From positions 1 to 64,000 of the forward strand of contig PDHQ01000103.1 of NCBI GenBank assembly GCA_003339415.1: a stretch of DNA of 64,000 nt, given 5' to 3'. Under the pieces are notes generated by a model, which worked only from the letters and a program-made list of their open reading frames with translations, was not told the DNA's origin and did no database searches. This DNA is from Ophiocordyceps camponoti-saundersi (nom. inval.) (Eukaryota; Ascomycota; Sordariomycetes; Hypocreales; Ophiocordycipitaceae). Position 1 is the first letter of the stretch, and every line of letters begins with the position of its first letter. Below are positions 20,946 to 32,239 of the stretch, piece after piece. Made by a program: the position numbers and the translations under genes.

Positions 20946-23636
20946 GGATTTTCCCCTTTTGTCAGGCCTTGTCTCTCTTTACAAGGTCTTTTTTTTTTTA
21001 ACTGGGAGATGTTTGGGCATACATATGTACGTCGGCACTCGGCGGTTGGATTGATGGGATGAGGAAATGGGATAATAAAATACATAGATAGGGGTCGGGA
21101 AGGGTTTCCGATGAAGGGAGTCAAGGTTAGACGACACGGTTGTTTCTTTTCTTTCCGGCAACCGGTCATGGCATCTTCGGACAGCACAAAACAACAGCAG
21201 AGAAGTGTATGGAAAGAAAGAATGTAACGTAGCCAAGGGAAGGGTGAAGAGATTTTTAGACTCGGGGTTGGATTGACTCGTGCCAAGAAAAGCGGACGAG
21301 GACGAATCAAGGCGACGTTTTGAGGTATCGTCTCTGGAGGTGAGGTGAGGTGGGCAGAGAATCGGGAGGAGAATGGGGATAGGTAAGAGGATGATGGGAT
21401 GAGGTTATGACTGTGGGAGTGAATGAGAGGAGCTGTTGATGAGTGTCTGTTTGGAGTTGGGGATCAGACTGGTTTAACATGTACATACATGTCTGCCTAC
21501 TGGATGTACATGGCTGTAGCCTGTAGGTACTGGGTAGATGGTTGTGTGTGTGTGTGTGTGTGGCTGAAATGGGTCGGTCATCCGGAATCAGTCAGTCAGT
21601 CAGTCAGACTTACATATGCTCGGAGGCGAGGGGCAATTAGACGGGAGATGGGGGGGGGGGGTGAAAGAGGCAGATCCGGGTTACGTATGTATGTATGTAG
21701 GTATGCACGACTCTCCTGGCCTTTGGTCCGCAGTCGGGTGGTGGGTTTTGGGGAGGCGATTCAAGGCAGCCGTGGAAAGGGAAGGGCGTGTGTGGAGAAG
21801 AGAGAGATGGGAGAGAAGAGAGTGAGAAGGGGGGGGAGAGGGGAGAGGGGAGAGGGGAGAGGGGAGAGAGAGATGGGAGGGAGGCTGACTCGGTTCCGAT
21901 ACGGGAATCTTTTTTAGGGGTTGATGATCGTTTGACGTTGTTTAAGAGTTTAATGTGAGTGTCTGTCTCTGCCTGTCTGTCTACATACATGTACATATGT
22001 GTATGTATACTGATATATTAGATGCCTATATAGAGTTGGGTTGAGTTCAGTTGAGGGCGTCTTTGGTCGAGGTTCCGCGGCTGGGGACGGGGAAGGTATA
22101 GATTTACAGTATATAATATGCGTACCTATGTATGTATATATGTATGTATGCATGTAACGTATATACATGCATAAGCTGAGATGAAATGAAAGGGAAAGAA
22201 AAGAAGAAAAGAAGAGAACAAAGAGGGGAAAAAAAAAGTCAATATAAGGTGATGATGGTAATGATGCGGGGAGCGTTGTTTCCATGTCGTACAAGATTAC
22301 TTGGCGGGGGAACTTCTATACGGATTACATTGTACGGAGTATACGAGGAACAATATTAATATTATCCAAGGGGGTTCATGCATGCGTGCACATGTGTACT
22401 TACAGTATACCAGGTTTGTTTTTCGTGGGGTTGAGCGTTTTTGCCGCGTGTTGTTAGTATGGAGGTAGGTAGTATCGTGTCTTGCTAGCGATGTGTGCTT
22501 GACAGATGAATGGGGATAAAGGGAGGGAGGCAGCAGCCAAGTTGAGTTGTAGAGATTCATAAAGTACCTATGTATGTACGGACATATGTATGTATAGGAA
22601 TATGAACACATCTATGTATGTTGTATAATGTGTTGAGAGGGAAAACAACGAAAGAAAGGAAAGGAAGGGAAATCATGGCCGGACTTAACGACAAGGAAAA
22701 ACTCTAAGCAAGTCATATCCCCTCTCCGGACTTAAAAAAGAGAAAAGTATACAGATGTGGACGGATATACTCCGTATAGACGAGGATAAAAGAGAGAGAG
22801 AGTGTGTGTGTGTGTCTGTGTGTCTGTGATAGGGTGAAGAGAGGGTTACATGCAGATGTGTCCGCTCATACCTACCTACATACATAGGTACCTACATATC
22901 TCTATCTACTCTCTTTTCCCTCCTTCTTCCCCGCAAGTCTAGAAGCCCTCACCCCCGTCCCTATCCCTGTTCCCCCCCCCGTCTCTCTTATCCCGTTCGA
23001 TGTGACGAACTTGGTCGCCAGCGAGCGCGGGGAAAAAAAGAAAGGGAAAAAGGTGAGTAATGAGAATTGATGGGCTTCGCCGTCGCCAGAGTTGTGGAGA
23101 GAGTGAGAAGGGGGGGTTATATGTATGTATGTATGCGTGTCTTTTATATGTCACGGTATGTCTGTCTGTCTGTATGTATGTATGTATGAGTAGGCGTGTA
23201 CTACATACATAGGTAGGTAGGTGTGCGTGTATGTATGTATGTATGTAAATTAATCACTCGCTTTATACTTTCACTTTCCCCTCGTCGTCACCCTTCTTTT
23301 TTTCGTCGAGGGGTCGGATCATGTTATAGAAGAAGGCTCTTTTTTTTTCTTCCTTCCGTCTCTTTCTCTTCTTCCATCTTCATCTCTTTTCTCATTCATC
23401 TCTTTCTTGAGGGACGGCTTTTTTCTTTTTTACTTCGTCATGGTGTTTGACTGATACTGAACTTGGCCATCTCATATATACTACACACATACATACACAT
23501 GTAACGTACACACATATCTGATTCAACAGGTCAACCCTCCCCATCGCGCTCCTACATACATACATACATACGCACAACCTCTTCAACGACAATCGACAGA
23601 ATAGAAACGACAGTCTCAAACACCCTTCGCGAAAAA
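20946..23636. other. 2.7-kb gene-free, microsatellite-rich interval
   Basis: No ORF here has family features. The interval contains many TATG/CATA repeats (for example near 21685-21705, 22130-22150, 23120-23145, 23160-23190, 23230-23250), (GT)n at about 21545-21561, GGGGAGA repeats at 21830-21870 and (GA)n/(GT)n at 22793-22815. Short frames on both strands are repeat by-products. It carries the 3' flank of the Zn2Cys6 gene and the promoter of the MFS gene. Confidence 0.6.
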
Positions 23637-25731
23637 ATGAGCCTTTCGGAAACAAAGGTCGAAAAGGCCATCGTCCGAGATAGCGCTGCGAGTTTTGCCC
23701 CCCCTTTTTTTTTCTTCCCTTCCTTTCCTTTCCTTTCCTCTCTTTTGCTGACATTTTTATTTCCATCATGTTGGGTTAAGAAAAGAGCGAGTCTAGCTGG
23801 TTGGCTGGTGAGCATCGACAGTTTCTACTCGAGCGTCATGGCACGTGGGAATTGGATCCGGTGCCGTGTATGGATCCGGATGATCCTCTAAACTGGTCGA
23901 CGATGAACGTCAGTTTCTCCTCTTTATACCCCTATCCTTTTCCCTTTTCTCCTCTCCAAGCTCGGAAACAACTAAAGAGAAAGCGAGAGAGAGACGGAGG
24001 GAGAGGGAGAGAGAGAGAGAGAGAGAGAGAAACTCAACTCTGCCATTATATAATTCCTACAGAAAGCCATCAACCTCACCCTCGTCTCCTTCCACGCCAT
24101 GATCTTCTCCTTCATGCCCGCCGCAATCCAATGCGCCTTCGTCGAAATAGCCCAAGACCTATCCGTCTCCGTCCAGCAAGCAAGCTACCTAACCTCCCTC
24201 TTCATCGGCATCCTCGGTCTATCCGCCCTCTTCTGGGCGCCTCTGGCACACACCTTCGGAAGACGTCCCGTCTACCTCGCCTCCCTCGCCGGCTCTCTCC
24301 TGGGAAACGTCGGCTGCGGCCTTAGCGGGAGGTCGTATGGCGCCATGGCTTTTTGTCGTGCTTTTGCCGCCTTCTTCGCTAGTCCTACCGGCGCGCTTGG
24401 CACGGCTGTCGTGTCGGAGTTGTTCTTTCATCGGCATAGGGGTCGTTGTTTGGGCGTTTGGACGGTTATGACTACGGTTGGCGTTCCGTTGGCGCCGCTT
24501 GTCTTTGGCTTTGTTGCCTTGAGGGTTGGCTATCGATGGATTTACTGGTCCTTGGCTATTGTGAGCTTTCTTCTTCTTCTTCTCTTCTTCCTTGCCCCCT
24601 GTTTTCCCTCTCATCTTGGACTCTCTTCCTCTCCGACTTAATCTCTCTAACCCTCTCTTCTCCCGTATCTTTTTTTTCCTTCTCTAGACAAACTTTGTCC
24701 AGCTCGTCCTTCACTACTTCTTGGGCGCCGAGACGAGATATGAGCCAGCAACCAGGACTGCTACTACTACCACAACTATCACCAACACCACGATAACCAC
24801 CACAGCTACAACGCCTCCTTCTCCCCCCTCTTCATCCTCAACCTCTACATCGCCGCCATCGTCACGCTGGCCTCGACCTCGACTATCCCTACCGAGAATC
24901 GATCCCAAACCGATCGGATGGTACGACTTCGTCCGACCGCTAACCTTCGTAACCCGCTGGCGAGTCGCCATCGCAGCCGCCTCCTTCGCCGTAATCTTCC
25001 TCTGGGGAAGCATAATGGTCAACCTCGAGATCCCGCAAATCTTCCCCGCCAAGTTCGGCCTCAACCCGCAAGACGTAGGGCTGCAGAACATGGCCATCGT
25101 CGTCGGCACCCTCCTCGGTGAGGTCGTCGGCGGCTTCGCTTCCGATAGGTGGATGGCGCTGAGGAGGGGGAGGAGCGGAGAAAAGCCGTGCTCGGCTGAG
25201 TTTAGGCTTTGGCTCTCGCATGTCGGCTATTTGCTTACCGTGGTCGGTTGCCTCGTCTTCTTCCTTCGGCTTGATAGGGCCGGCAACAGGTGGGACGTCA
25301 CGCCCCTTGTGGGCGCTGCCCTCGCTGCCATGGGGAACCAGATGGTGACGACTGTTCTCATGACCTATACCGTCGACTGTTATCCGTCCGATGCCACTGC
25401 CGTCGGCGCCTTTCTCAACCTCGTCCGTCTGACCTTTGGCTTTCTGGGACCGTTTTGGTACGTTTTTGTCTTGTCCTGTCTTGTCATGACTCTCTCTCTC
25501 TCTCTCTTTCTCTCTCTGTGTGTGTGTCTACATAGTTGGCTTACTTCCTCCCCCCTCCTATCCCACAGGTTCCCCCAGATGATCGAAAACTTCGGCTTCG
25601 TCCGCAGCATAGCCGTGCCGATCGTCATGATCTTGCTCGTCTCGGTGCTGCCGACTGTACTCCTGCAGTGTAAGGGCTCTCACTGGGCTCGCAAGGAGGC
25701 AGAGCGTGAAGCAAGAGAAGGCGATCGGTGA
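23637..25731 (+). CDS. MFS transporter, DHA1-like (H+ antiporter type)
   Basis: Exons 23637-23691, 23781-23908, 24063-24560, 24688-25457, 25569-25731; 1614 nt, 537 aa. The N-terminal cytosolic DPDDPLNWS motif precedes the first helix, as in fungal DHA1 transporters. Motif A is seen as APLAHTFGRRPVYL after helix 2, and twelve helices are plausible. The central loop (about residues 240-285) is unusually rich in Thr, Ser and Pro. Intron 1 ends in AAG and is the least certain junction; the other four exons join cleanly at conserved positions. Substrate unknown: the family exports drugs, polyamines and metabolites across the plasma membrane. The multicopper oxidase downstream is on the same strand. 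Confidence 0.85.
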
Positions 25732-26406
25732 AGCTGCGGCATCAACTTTTCTTTCTCTCTCACTCTCACTCTCACTCTCTCACTCACTCTCTCACTCTCA
25801 CTCTCTCACTCACTCTCACTTACTCTTACACTCTCACACTCTCACTCTCATATCTCCCCCCTTCCTCATATCTCTCTCTTGGCAAACATGCGGAAGGGGG
25901 GGCAAAAAGTCTTTTTTTCTTGGCTGCAGATGATATGATGATGATGATGATGATGATGACGATGTGTATGAATCCATGTATGTACGGATACGCATGCACG
26001 GATGGCGACATGGGTGACGTTGCCATGACTTGCATCCTGCCATGTGATACGACGACAAGGCATCACACACATACATATTGTATATCCGTACGGATACACA
26101 CTCACTCGCTCACTCACCCTCACATACATACATACATACGACCTGCACTAGGTACGGAGTGACGCAGTCCTGCATTAGCACATGAAAGTCTTCCGTCTCC
26201 CTCCTCTTTTCTCTCATTCTCTCTCTCTCTCTCTCATTCTCTCATTCTCTCTCTCTGTATCTTGATGAACTGGATAGGTATATGAAAGAAAAAACCCCTC
26301 CCTTTCGCCAACCATCCATCATCACCATCACCGCCATCACCATCCTCACCATCATCAACACCACAACCGCCACAACCACCACATCCATATCCTCGACCAC
26401 CTCGCC
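25732..26406. other. Intergenic with CT-rich repeats, oxidase promoter
   Basis: It consists largely of (CTCTCA)n/(CT)n at about 25750-25845, (ATG)n at 25931-25960, CATA repeats at 26123-26140, (CT)n at 26219-26240 and CCATCA/ACCACC repeats up to the start codon at 26407. No gene. Confidence 0.65.
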
Positions 26407-28420
26407 ATGGCAGACGCCCCCGACGACCAGACAGATCGCAGGCCAAGACGCCGAATCTTAGCCAAGCTATCGAAATGGACGGCCCTCTTCCTACTGGCGC
26501 TGGCCACTCTCCTAGCCCTACCGCTCCTCGCCTACACCCGTCGCCAGAGACTACCCGGCGTAGTCATCGTCGACTCCCACCCCGACGTCGAGAAGCAGCT
26601 CGCCATCAAGCTTCATCCGGAAAATCACGCCGGACGCGAGCCGACGGTCCTGACCTTCAACTGGACCGTCACCCGAGCCCTCAGACGGCCAGATGGCGTC
26701 GAGAAGATGGTGTATCTGGTAAACGGTGCATAAGTCCTCTTCCCCTCCCCCAATCCCCTCGACTCGCCGTCTCCCCTTTTCTCTGAGAGAAAGAGCCTCT
26801 TGTATCTCCTTTCACAGACCTCTTCCCCGGACCGATGATCGAGGCCCGCTCGGGAGATCGCATCGTCGTCGACGTCGTCAACGGGCTCGTCTCCGAAGAC
26901 GTGGCCATTCACTGGCACGGACTGCGGATGAAAGGCCGCAACGACATGGACGGGGCCGTCGGATTCACCCAGTGCGGCATCAAGCCCGGTCGAAACTTGG
27001 TCTACGACTTCACCGTCGGTCTCGATGAGCACGGCACCTTCTGGTGGCATGGCCATGACCTGATGCAGAGGGGCGATGGTCTTTATGGCGGTCTGGTCGT
27101 CCATCGTCCTGGTGTCGTGGGGGACGAGGTTGATGATGCTCTCTTGCTTGTTGGCGATTGGTTTCATCGCGAGCAGACTGACGTGCTGGCTTGGTACGCG
27201 CATCATGGCAGTCTCGGGAACGAGCCTGTGCCGGATTCGCTCCTCGTCAACGGCCGGGGACGCTTCGACTGTTCCAAGGTCGTGCCGGCTCGTCCTGTCG
27301 TCTGCAGCAGGGGAGCGTCTCTCGACCCCGTCTTTGCACGTCGGTCCAAGACGAGGCTGAGGATCGTCAATACCGGATCCGTCGCCGGCTTCAGTCTCGG
27401 TCTTGACGGAGCCGAGTTGCAGACTGTTGCCGTGGACGGCGCGTGTGCCGTCCGTGATCGGCCTGGTCGTTCCGTCGGCGTGCTTTATCCCGGCGAGAGG
27501 ATCGACGTGTTGCTCAGATGGATGGATGAGAGAGATGCGCGCTTGAACATCTACCTTGACGACGAGTGAGGCTTTCACTCCCCGAGGTTGGACGAAGAGA
27601 GAGGCTTAACTACCCCCTTCTCGGGCGGTAGAGGGGATATATCGGGAAGCTGACTCTTTGTCGTAGAAACTTCTCGGGCTTCCCCAACGAGGCCCTGACG
27701 CAGAATCAAAGCTTTCCCGCTCTACCTACAAGCCCGGACTCGCATCTCCTCGTCGAGCCATCGCCGTTAACGTCAGGGGACGGATATCGCAACCTCTCCG
27801 GACTAAGAGCGGTATCATCGGCGGGTAGAATGCCATCCAAAGCACAACAAACGCTCCTCTTCTACATCAAGACGCAGAAGCTATCACGGTCCGCGAACAG
27901 ACCGACGGGATTCGTCAACCACACCACCTGGAAGGCACAGACGCCTCCGCTCCTCTCGCTCAACAGAAGCCAATGGAACGACCATCAACTGCTCCCCTTC
28001 ATACCGTCAACAACCCCCCCGACGACAGTCGACATCGTCATCAACAACCTAGACGACGGCTCGCACCCGATCCACCTCCACGGCAACCGCTTCCACCTCC
28101 TCTCCTCCTACAGAGCAGACGGACGCGACGGCTGGGGTAGCTACAACCCGTTCACGACCGAGGATCCGCCCGGGGGAGTCAACTTGGTGGACCCCGTCTT
28201 TAAAGATACTGTCCTGGTGCCTAGGAGAGGGCACGTCATTGTCAGGCTTGCTGCTGAGAACCCCGGCTTGTGGATGCTGCATTGCCATATGCTGGTTCAT
28301 ATGGGCACGGGAATGGTGGCTGGCTTGCATGTTGGAGATGAGCTTGAGTATAGGGCGGTTGAGACGTTGGCTGCGAGGACGTGTGGGGAGGGATCTGGAG
28401 GAGTGCCGTCGCTGCCATGA
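26407..28420 (+). CDS. Membrane-anchored multicopper oxidase (laccase-like)
   Basis: Exons 26407-26725, 26818-27565, 27667-28420; 1821 nt, 606 aa. All copper ligands are visible: H138-W-H140, H184-G-H186, H489-P-I-H492-L-H494 and H561-C562-H563 with H567, forming the type 2/3 trinuclear cluster and the type 1 site. The axial position (C562 + 10) is Met572, which in this family predicts a low-to-medium redox potential. Residues about 25-45 form one hydrophobic helix preceded by many Arg/Lys, so a type II membrane anchor is more likely than a cleaved signal peptide. The enzyme couples one-electron oxidation of phenols, metals or ascorbate to reduction of O2 to water; the substrate is unknown. 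Confidence 0.9.
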
Positions 28421-28881
28421 CTGAAGGAGTTGTTCTCGTCGGAGTTTTGTAGAGTGAACGACGCCGACGTGCTATTATTGTGTGGAACAAGGCACCTGTT
28501 AGGTTGAGGAATCGTCCAGGCGCTGAAGACGAAGCTTGGGGGGATTCTGTGAATGACTCCGTCGACTGTGACGCGAGAGGTGCGTCTCTCATCAGCCATG
28601 TCCAGGCATCATAGGGTTATGACATGCGTATGTATGCTTCCGTCCCATTTCGGGGTTGATGACAGTCCATCGAGTGTTGTTGCAATCCGTCTGCTTCGAT
28701 CCGGTGCTACACTCACTTACATAGCTGGATCATCAAATGGCCAATGGTGTATGTACGCAGATGCTCTAAGGCCTGCCTGTCCATGATCCAATACTACGTC
28801 CATGTCAGACTCGAATATAGCGCGATTTCGAAAGCCTCAAGCTCTTCACCCGCCATATAAAACAGTGGATTCGGCCCAGCA
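28421..28881. other. Convergent 3' intergenic region
   Basis: This 461-bp interval separates the 3' ends of the oxidase and the monocarboxylate-type permease. No gene or repeat recognised. Confidence 0.55.
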
Positions 28882-30348
28882 TCAGCCCCTTGTATCCAGA
28901 CGACGAGCTTGGAGAGATTTGCGCCGCAGATGGAACAGAGGGTACAAGAGAAGCACATTGGACCCGAGCATGAACAGGCCGGCGAAAATCTGCAGTCGCC
29001 ACGCGTCGTCTCTGCCGGGCTTGGAGTCGTGAACGGCGCCGGCCATGGGACTTCCTATCAGCATGCCGATCCCGGCCGAAAACCAGTACATGCCGACCCG
29101 GGTTCCGATGACGTCCATGGAAGGGCAGAAAAGGGGGATAAAGGCCCCCGGCAGCGTCACCAGAATGCCGGAAGTGATGCCCCAGAAGACGGACCACACG
29201 ATGGTACCGGCAACAGTGTAGACGACTATCCAGCAAAACAGCATCACGACGCTAGCTGCAAGGCATACGGCGAGGACTTCTGTAGGACCGACCACGGCAG
29301 CGGCGAGACCTGCCACGATCCTCCCAACGATGGACGATCCGTTGAGTATCGCGAGCAGATCAATCGTCAGGTCCGGCTTCACATCTGGGATGCGAATGAC
29401 GGTGAAGAGAGGCAAGTAGAGTAAGGGGATGTATAAGGCGATGGCCGTTAGAAAAGAGGCTCCGAGCAGGGCTAGGAAAGGAGGGTCTCGTAGCACCGAT
29501 GAATCGATAGAGCGGCGGCGCGTTTCCTTGGCTGAAGATGGTTCGAGGCCGTGGTTTAGGAGGACGAGGTAGGAGGGAAGATATAAGGCGAAGATCAAGA
29601 AGCCGATGCAGCGCACAGTCCACGGGAAGCCGATCTGGGGCACCAGAGACCGGAACATGAGTGGGAAGATGACGCCTCCTACAGGGCAGGCGAGGGCATT
29701 TAGAGATAGATAGATAGGTAGAGACAGGGAGAGAGAGAGAGAGACAGAAAACCTACCGACGCAGCTACCCGAGGACATGACACCGACCGCCTTGGCGAGG
29801 GTGGCAGGACCAGGCAAGCAAGCGGCAGCGGCAGAAAGACTGGGCGTGAAGACGATGCCGGCGCCCAAACCGACGCAGACAGCCTCACAGAGAAAAAGCT
29901 GATAATACGTCGTCGACAGACTCAGCATCATGAGACCAAAGACCTGCAAGAGACTCCCGCCCAGATGCAGAGCCCGGTAGTAGCCGCGATCGTACAGCGG
30001 TCCGGTCACGGTGCCGGCGGAGAGGACGAAGAAGGCGCATGTCGTGGCTATCCATGAGATGTTCGAGCTTGACTCGTGCCGGAGGAAGGATTGTTCGTAG
30101 TGATGCTGCAAGGCGCCGATGGAGATGAGGAAACCCCTTATAGAGCGTCAGTTCTTGGATGATGCTGTCGTCGTCTTCGTGACGTAGGTTAGGGTAGGGA
30201 TAGGGTACCATGTGTTGGCGAAGACGGCGAACGTGCTCAAGATCTGCAGCCACTGGCTTAGGCTCAGCTTTGAGGGCGGAGACGCCGGTGTCGTTGCGGA
30301 GGCGTTGCTTGGTGGTGGAAGAGACTCGTTGGGTGCCTTGATATCCAT
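28882..30348 (-). CDS. MFS permease of the monocarboxylate (MCT/MCH) type
   Basis: Exons 30348-30209, 30136-29757, 29678-28882; 1317 nt, 438 aa. A short cytosolic Pro/Ser-rich N-terminus is followed by about twelve hydrophobic helices and a long central loop. The blocks GALQHHYEQSFL, SWIATTCAFFVLSAGTVTGPLYDRGYYR and the Gly-rich GVGLGAGIVFTPS-type segment are typical of fungal monocarboxylate-permease-like MFS proteins. Intron 1 (72 nt) ends in AAG and restores the conserved W-GFLISIGALQ joint; intron 2 (78 nt) restores SCVGGVIFPLMF. Many fungal members do not carry monocarboxylates, and the substrate here is unknown. It is convergent with the multicopper oxidase. Confidence 0.88.
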
Positions 30349-30954
30349 GGTAAAGATGGCTTGGATCCGGTGGATGAGCAGCTTAGACTATCTATGCTTG
30401 GGTACGGCCTGGACGCTTAACCATGGCGATGTGCACTCTTGCGATCTCCCACTCCGACTGTTATATTTATTGCTTTCCTCGTCGAGACACCCTCATTGGC
30501 GGCACAGGCACGTGGTCCAATGACTTGTTCAAGGCTTCACAGCATTGCCTCGTTGGGCCATATCTACTGTTTCCATACATACATCCGTACGTGACTGCTC
30601 ATATATACCTAGTCATGCAGGCCTCGGCATGAACGACCTCTTTGGGTCGCAGATGAGCCAGTAAGGAAGCTGCTCAGCCATGTTCATATATTGCCTGTGG
30701 GTAGACGTGGCAATGTTCACACGGGAACGATTGAGTCTCCCTGACGGTTGGATTGAGATGACCAGTCTGGAAAGCAGACTTTTATATACAATCTGATGGC
30801 ATACAAAGCTACGCTGATCAGATAGAGTAGGCCATCACTTGCGATATCCTCGAAGCAGCGTTTCCCAGTCCTAACCTAAAGTAGTCGTCACTATGCAAAT
30901 CCACGCTGCTTTACTTATCCGTTTCAAGGACGTATGTACAAGGTCTCGGCGTCT
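30349..30954. other. Intergenic between permease promoter and receptor 3' end
   Basis: No supported gene; unremarkable mixed sequence with a CATA repeat near 30576-30586. Confidence 0.5.
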
Positions 30955-32239
30955 TTAACGCTCTTCCTTGGTATCAACAGACCGTGACTCGATGTCGATG
31001 CTCGTCAGCAGATGAATCGCGCCGTCCTTGCTTGAAAAATAGCTAGAGCTCTCCAGCGGCATTATATCCTCCTCGGCACTCGACTCGGTGTCGCTGCATG
31101 GAGGCTGACGGCGAGTCGGCTTGCCGGCCTGGACGGTTGAACCTGAACCTTGCGACGACCTCATGCTGCGTCGGGAAAGCATCGTCTGAACCCTTCTGCC
31201 CAGATCGCGGAAGAAGGAGTACGATGCCGGAAGATCGGCCACGATCTCGGCAAGGTTGCGTTCCGTGATGTTGCAGATCTCAAGCGGTAAGAGGGCCCAG
31301 GTCGAGTCGGGGTTGACAAAGTCTCGACTGAATCCTACCCGGGCGACGGAAAAGGCAAACACTCTGCGAGTTCCCCGTTACTACCTAGGTAGGTTCTCGC
31401 AGCCGTGATGAAAAAACGCCCAATGGCTGTACATACATCAAACCAGAGCCGGTCAAGGCGAGGATCGTCAGTTTCTTCCTCAGGTCCATCTGCAGTCTTC
31501 CGAAGAAGTAGATTGGCGAGAGAGAGTAGAACAAGTCCGTTGTGCTGTTCAAAGCTGTTACGAAAGGGTCAGCTCCCTAGATTCCCGTTGCCCGTTGAGC
31601 CTCAGGGTAAAGCCAGGAGACACTGACTAGCAAAGACGCCGAGTAAGACGTTGAATTTCCAGGATTCAGCCGTCTCGAGCTTCCCCAACTTGATCAGCGG
31701 TCGAGCCTGGAGGCCCCAGATAAGACATTGACAAACGCTTCCAACCGTCATAAAGGCCATCAGCGCGAAGACGATCCACCTGGCGCGCCTGTGTGCCTTC
31801 TCGATCAGAGCCAGGAGAAAGAAGCAGACGGACATCTTGACGGCCCAGACAGAGATGGTGGACAACGTCACCGCATCCTGGCTCATCCGCTGGACATACT
31901 GGCCTTGATCCTCGGTCAGGAACTGCAGGTGTCGGCCAAGACCGCGACGGACGCATTGGACTAGCATCATGTTTCCAGCTAGGTTCAACGCCTGCTGCCA
32001 TTTTCAGCACCTCACGTATCGCCCTCGACCCTTGTAGAAGAAAGGAAATCACCTACCAAAACTATCATGATGAAATAATCCGCCGCTCTTAGCCCGACTT
32101 CACTCATTGACCTGATGACGATTCTTGATGTCGTTGACAGAATTATGAGGACGGAGAAGGTGATGCATATCACCAGAATAGCCTGGCCGCGGTTCTCGTC
32201 GGCGAGGTTGGGATCGAAATCGAGCTGCACACTTGTCAT
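30955..32239 (-). CDS. PTH11/rhodopsin-like seven-helix membrane protein
   Basis: Exons 32239-32057, 31991-31628, 31554-31437, 31363-30955; 1074 nt, 357 aa. Hydrophobic helices alternate with loops through residue about 265, followed by a Ser/Arg-rich cytosolic tail of 90 residues. Diagnostic blocks of the fungal rhodopsin-domain (PTH11-related) family are visible: RAADYFIMIVL in helix 2, GRHLQFL, the WAVKMSVCFFLL helix, and TLNSTTDLFYSLSPIYF, which is rebuilt exactly across intron 2. No N-terminal CFEM domain is present. PTH11-like receptors sense surface or host cues upstream of cAMP signalling in some plant pathogens; that role is only a possibility here. An upstream non-coding leader may exist. 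Confidence 0.85.

Noticed and set aside
26625..27578. Minus-strand frame of 317 codons across the oxidase gene
   Set aside because: Antisense to exons that carry all copper ligands; composition follows the sense codons.
30185..30207. gggtagggatagggta telomere-like repeat
   Set aside because: It lies inside the first intron of the permease gene and is too short and irregular to be interstitial telomere.
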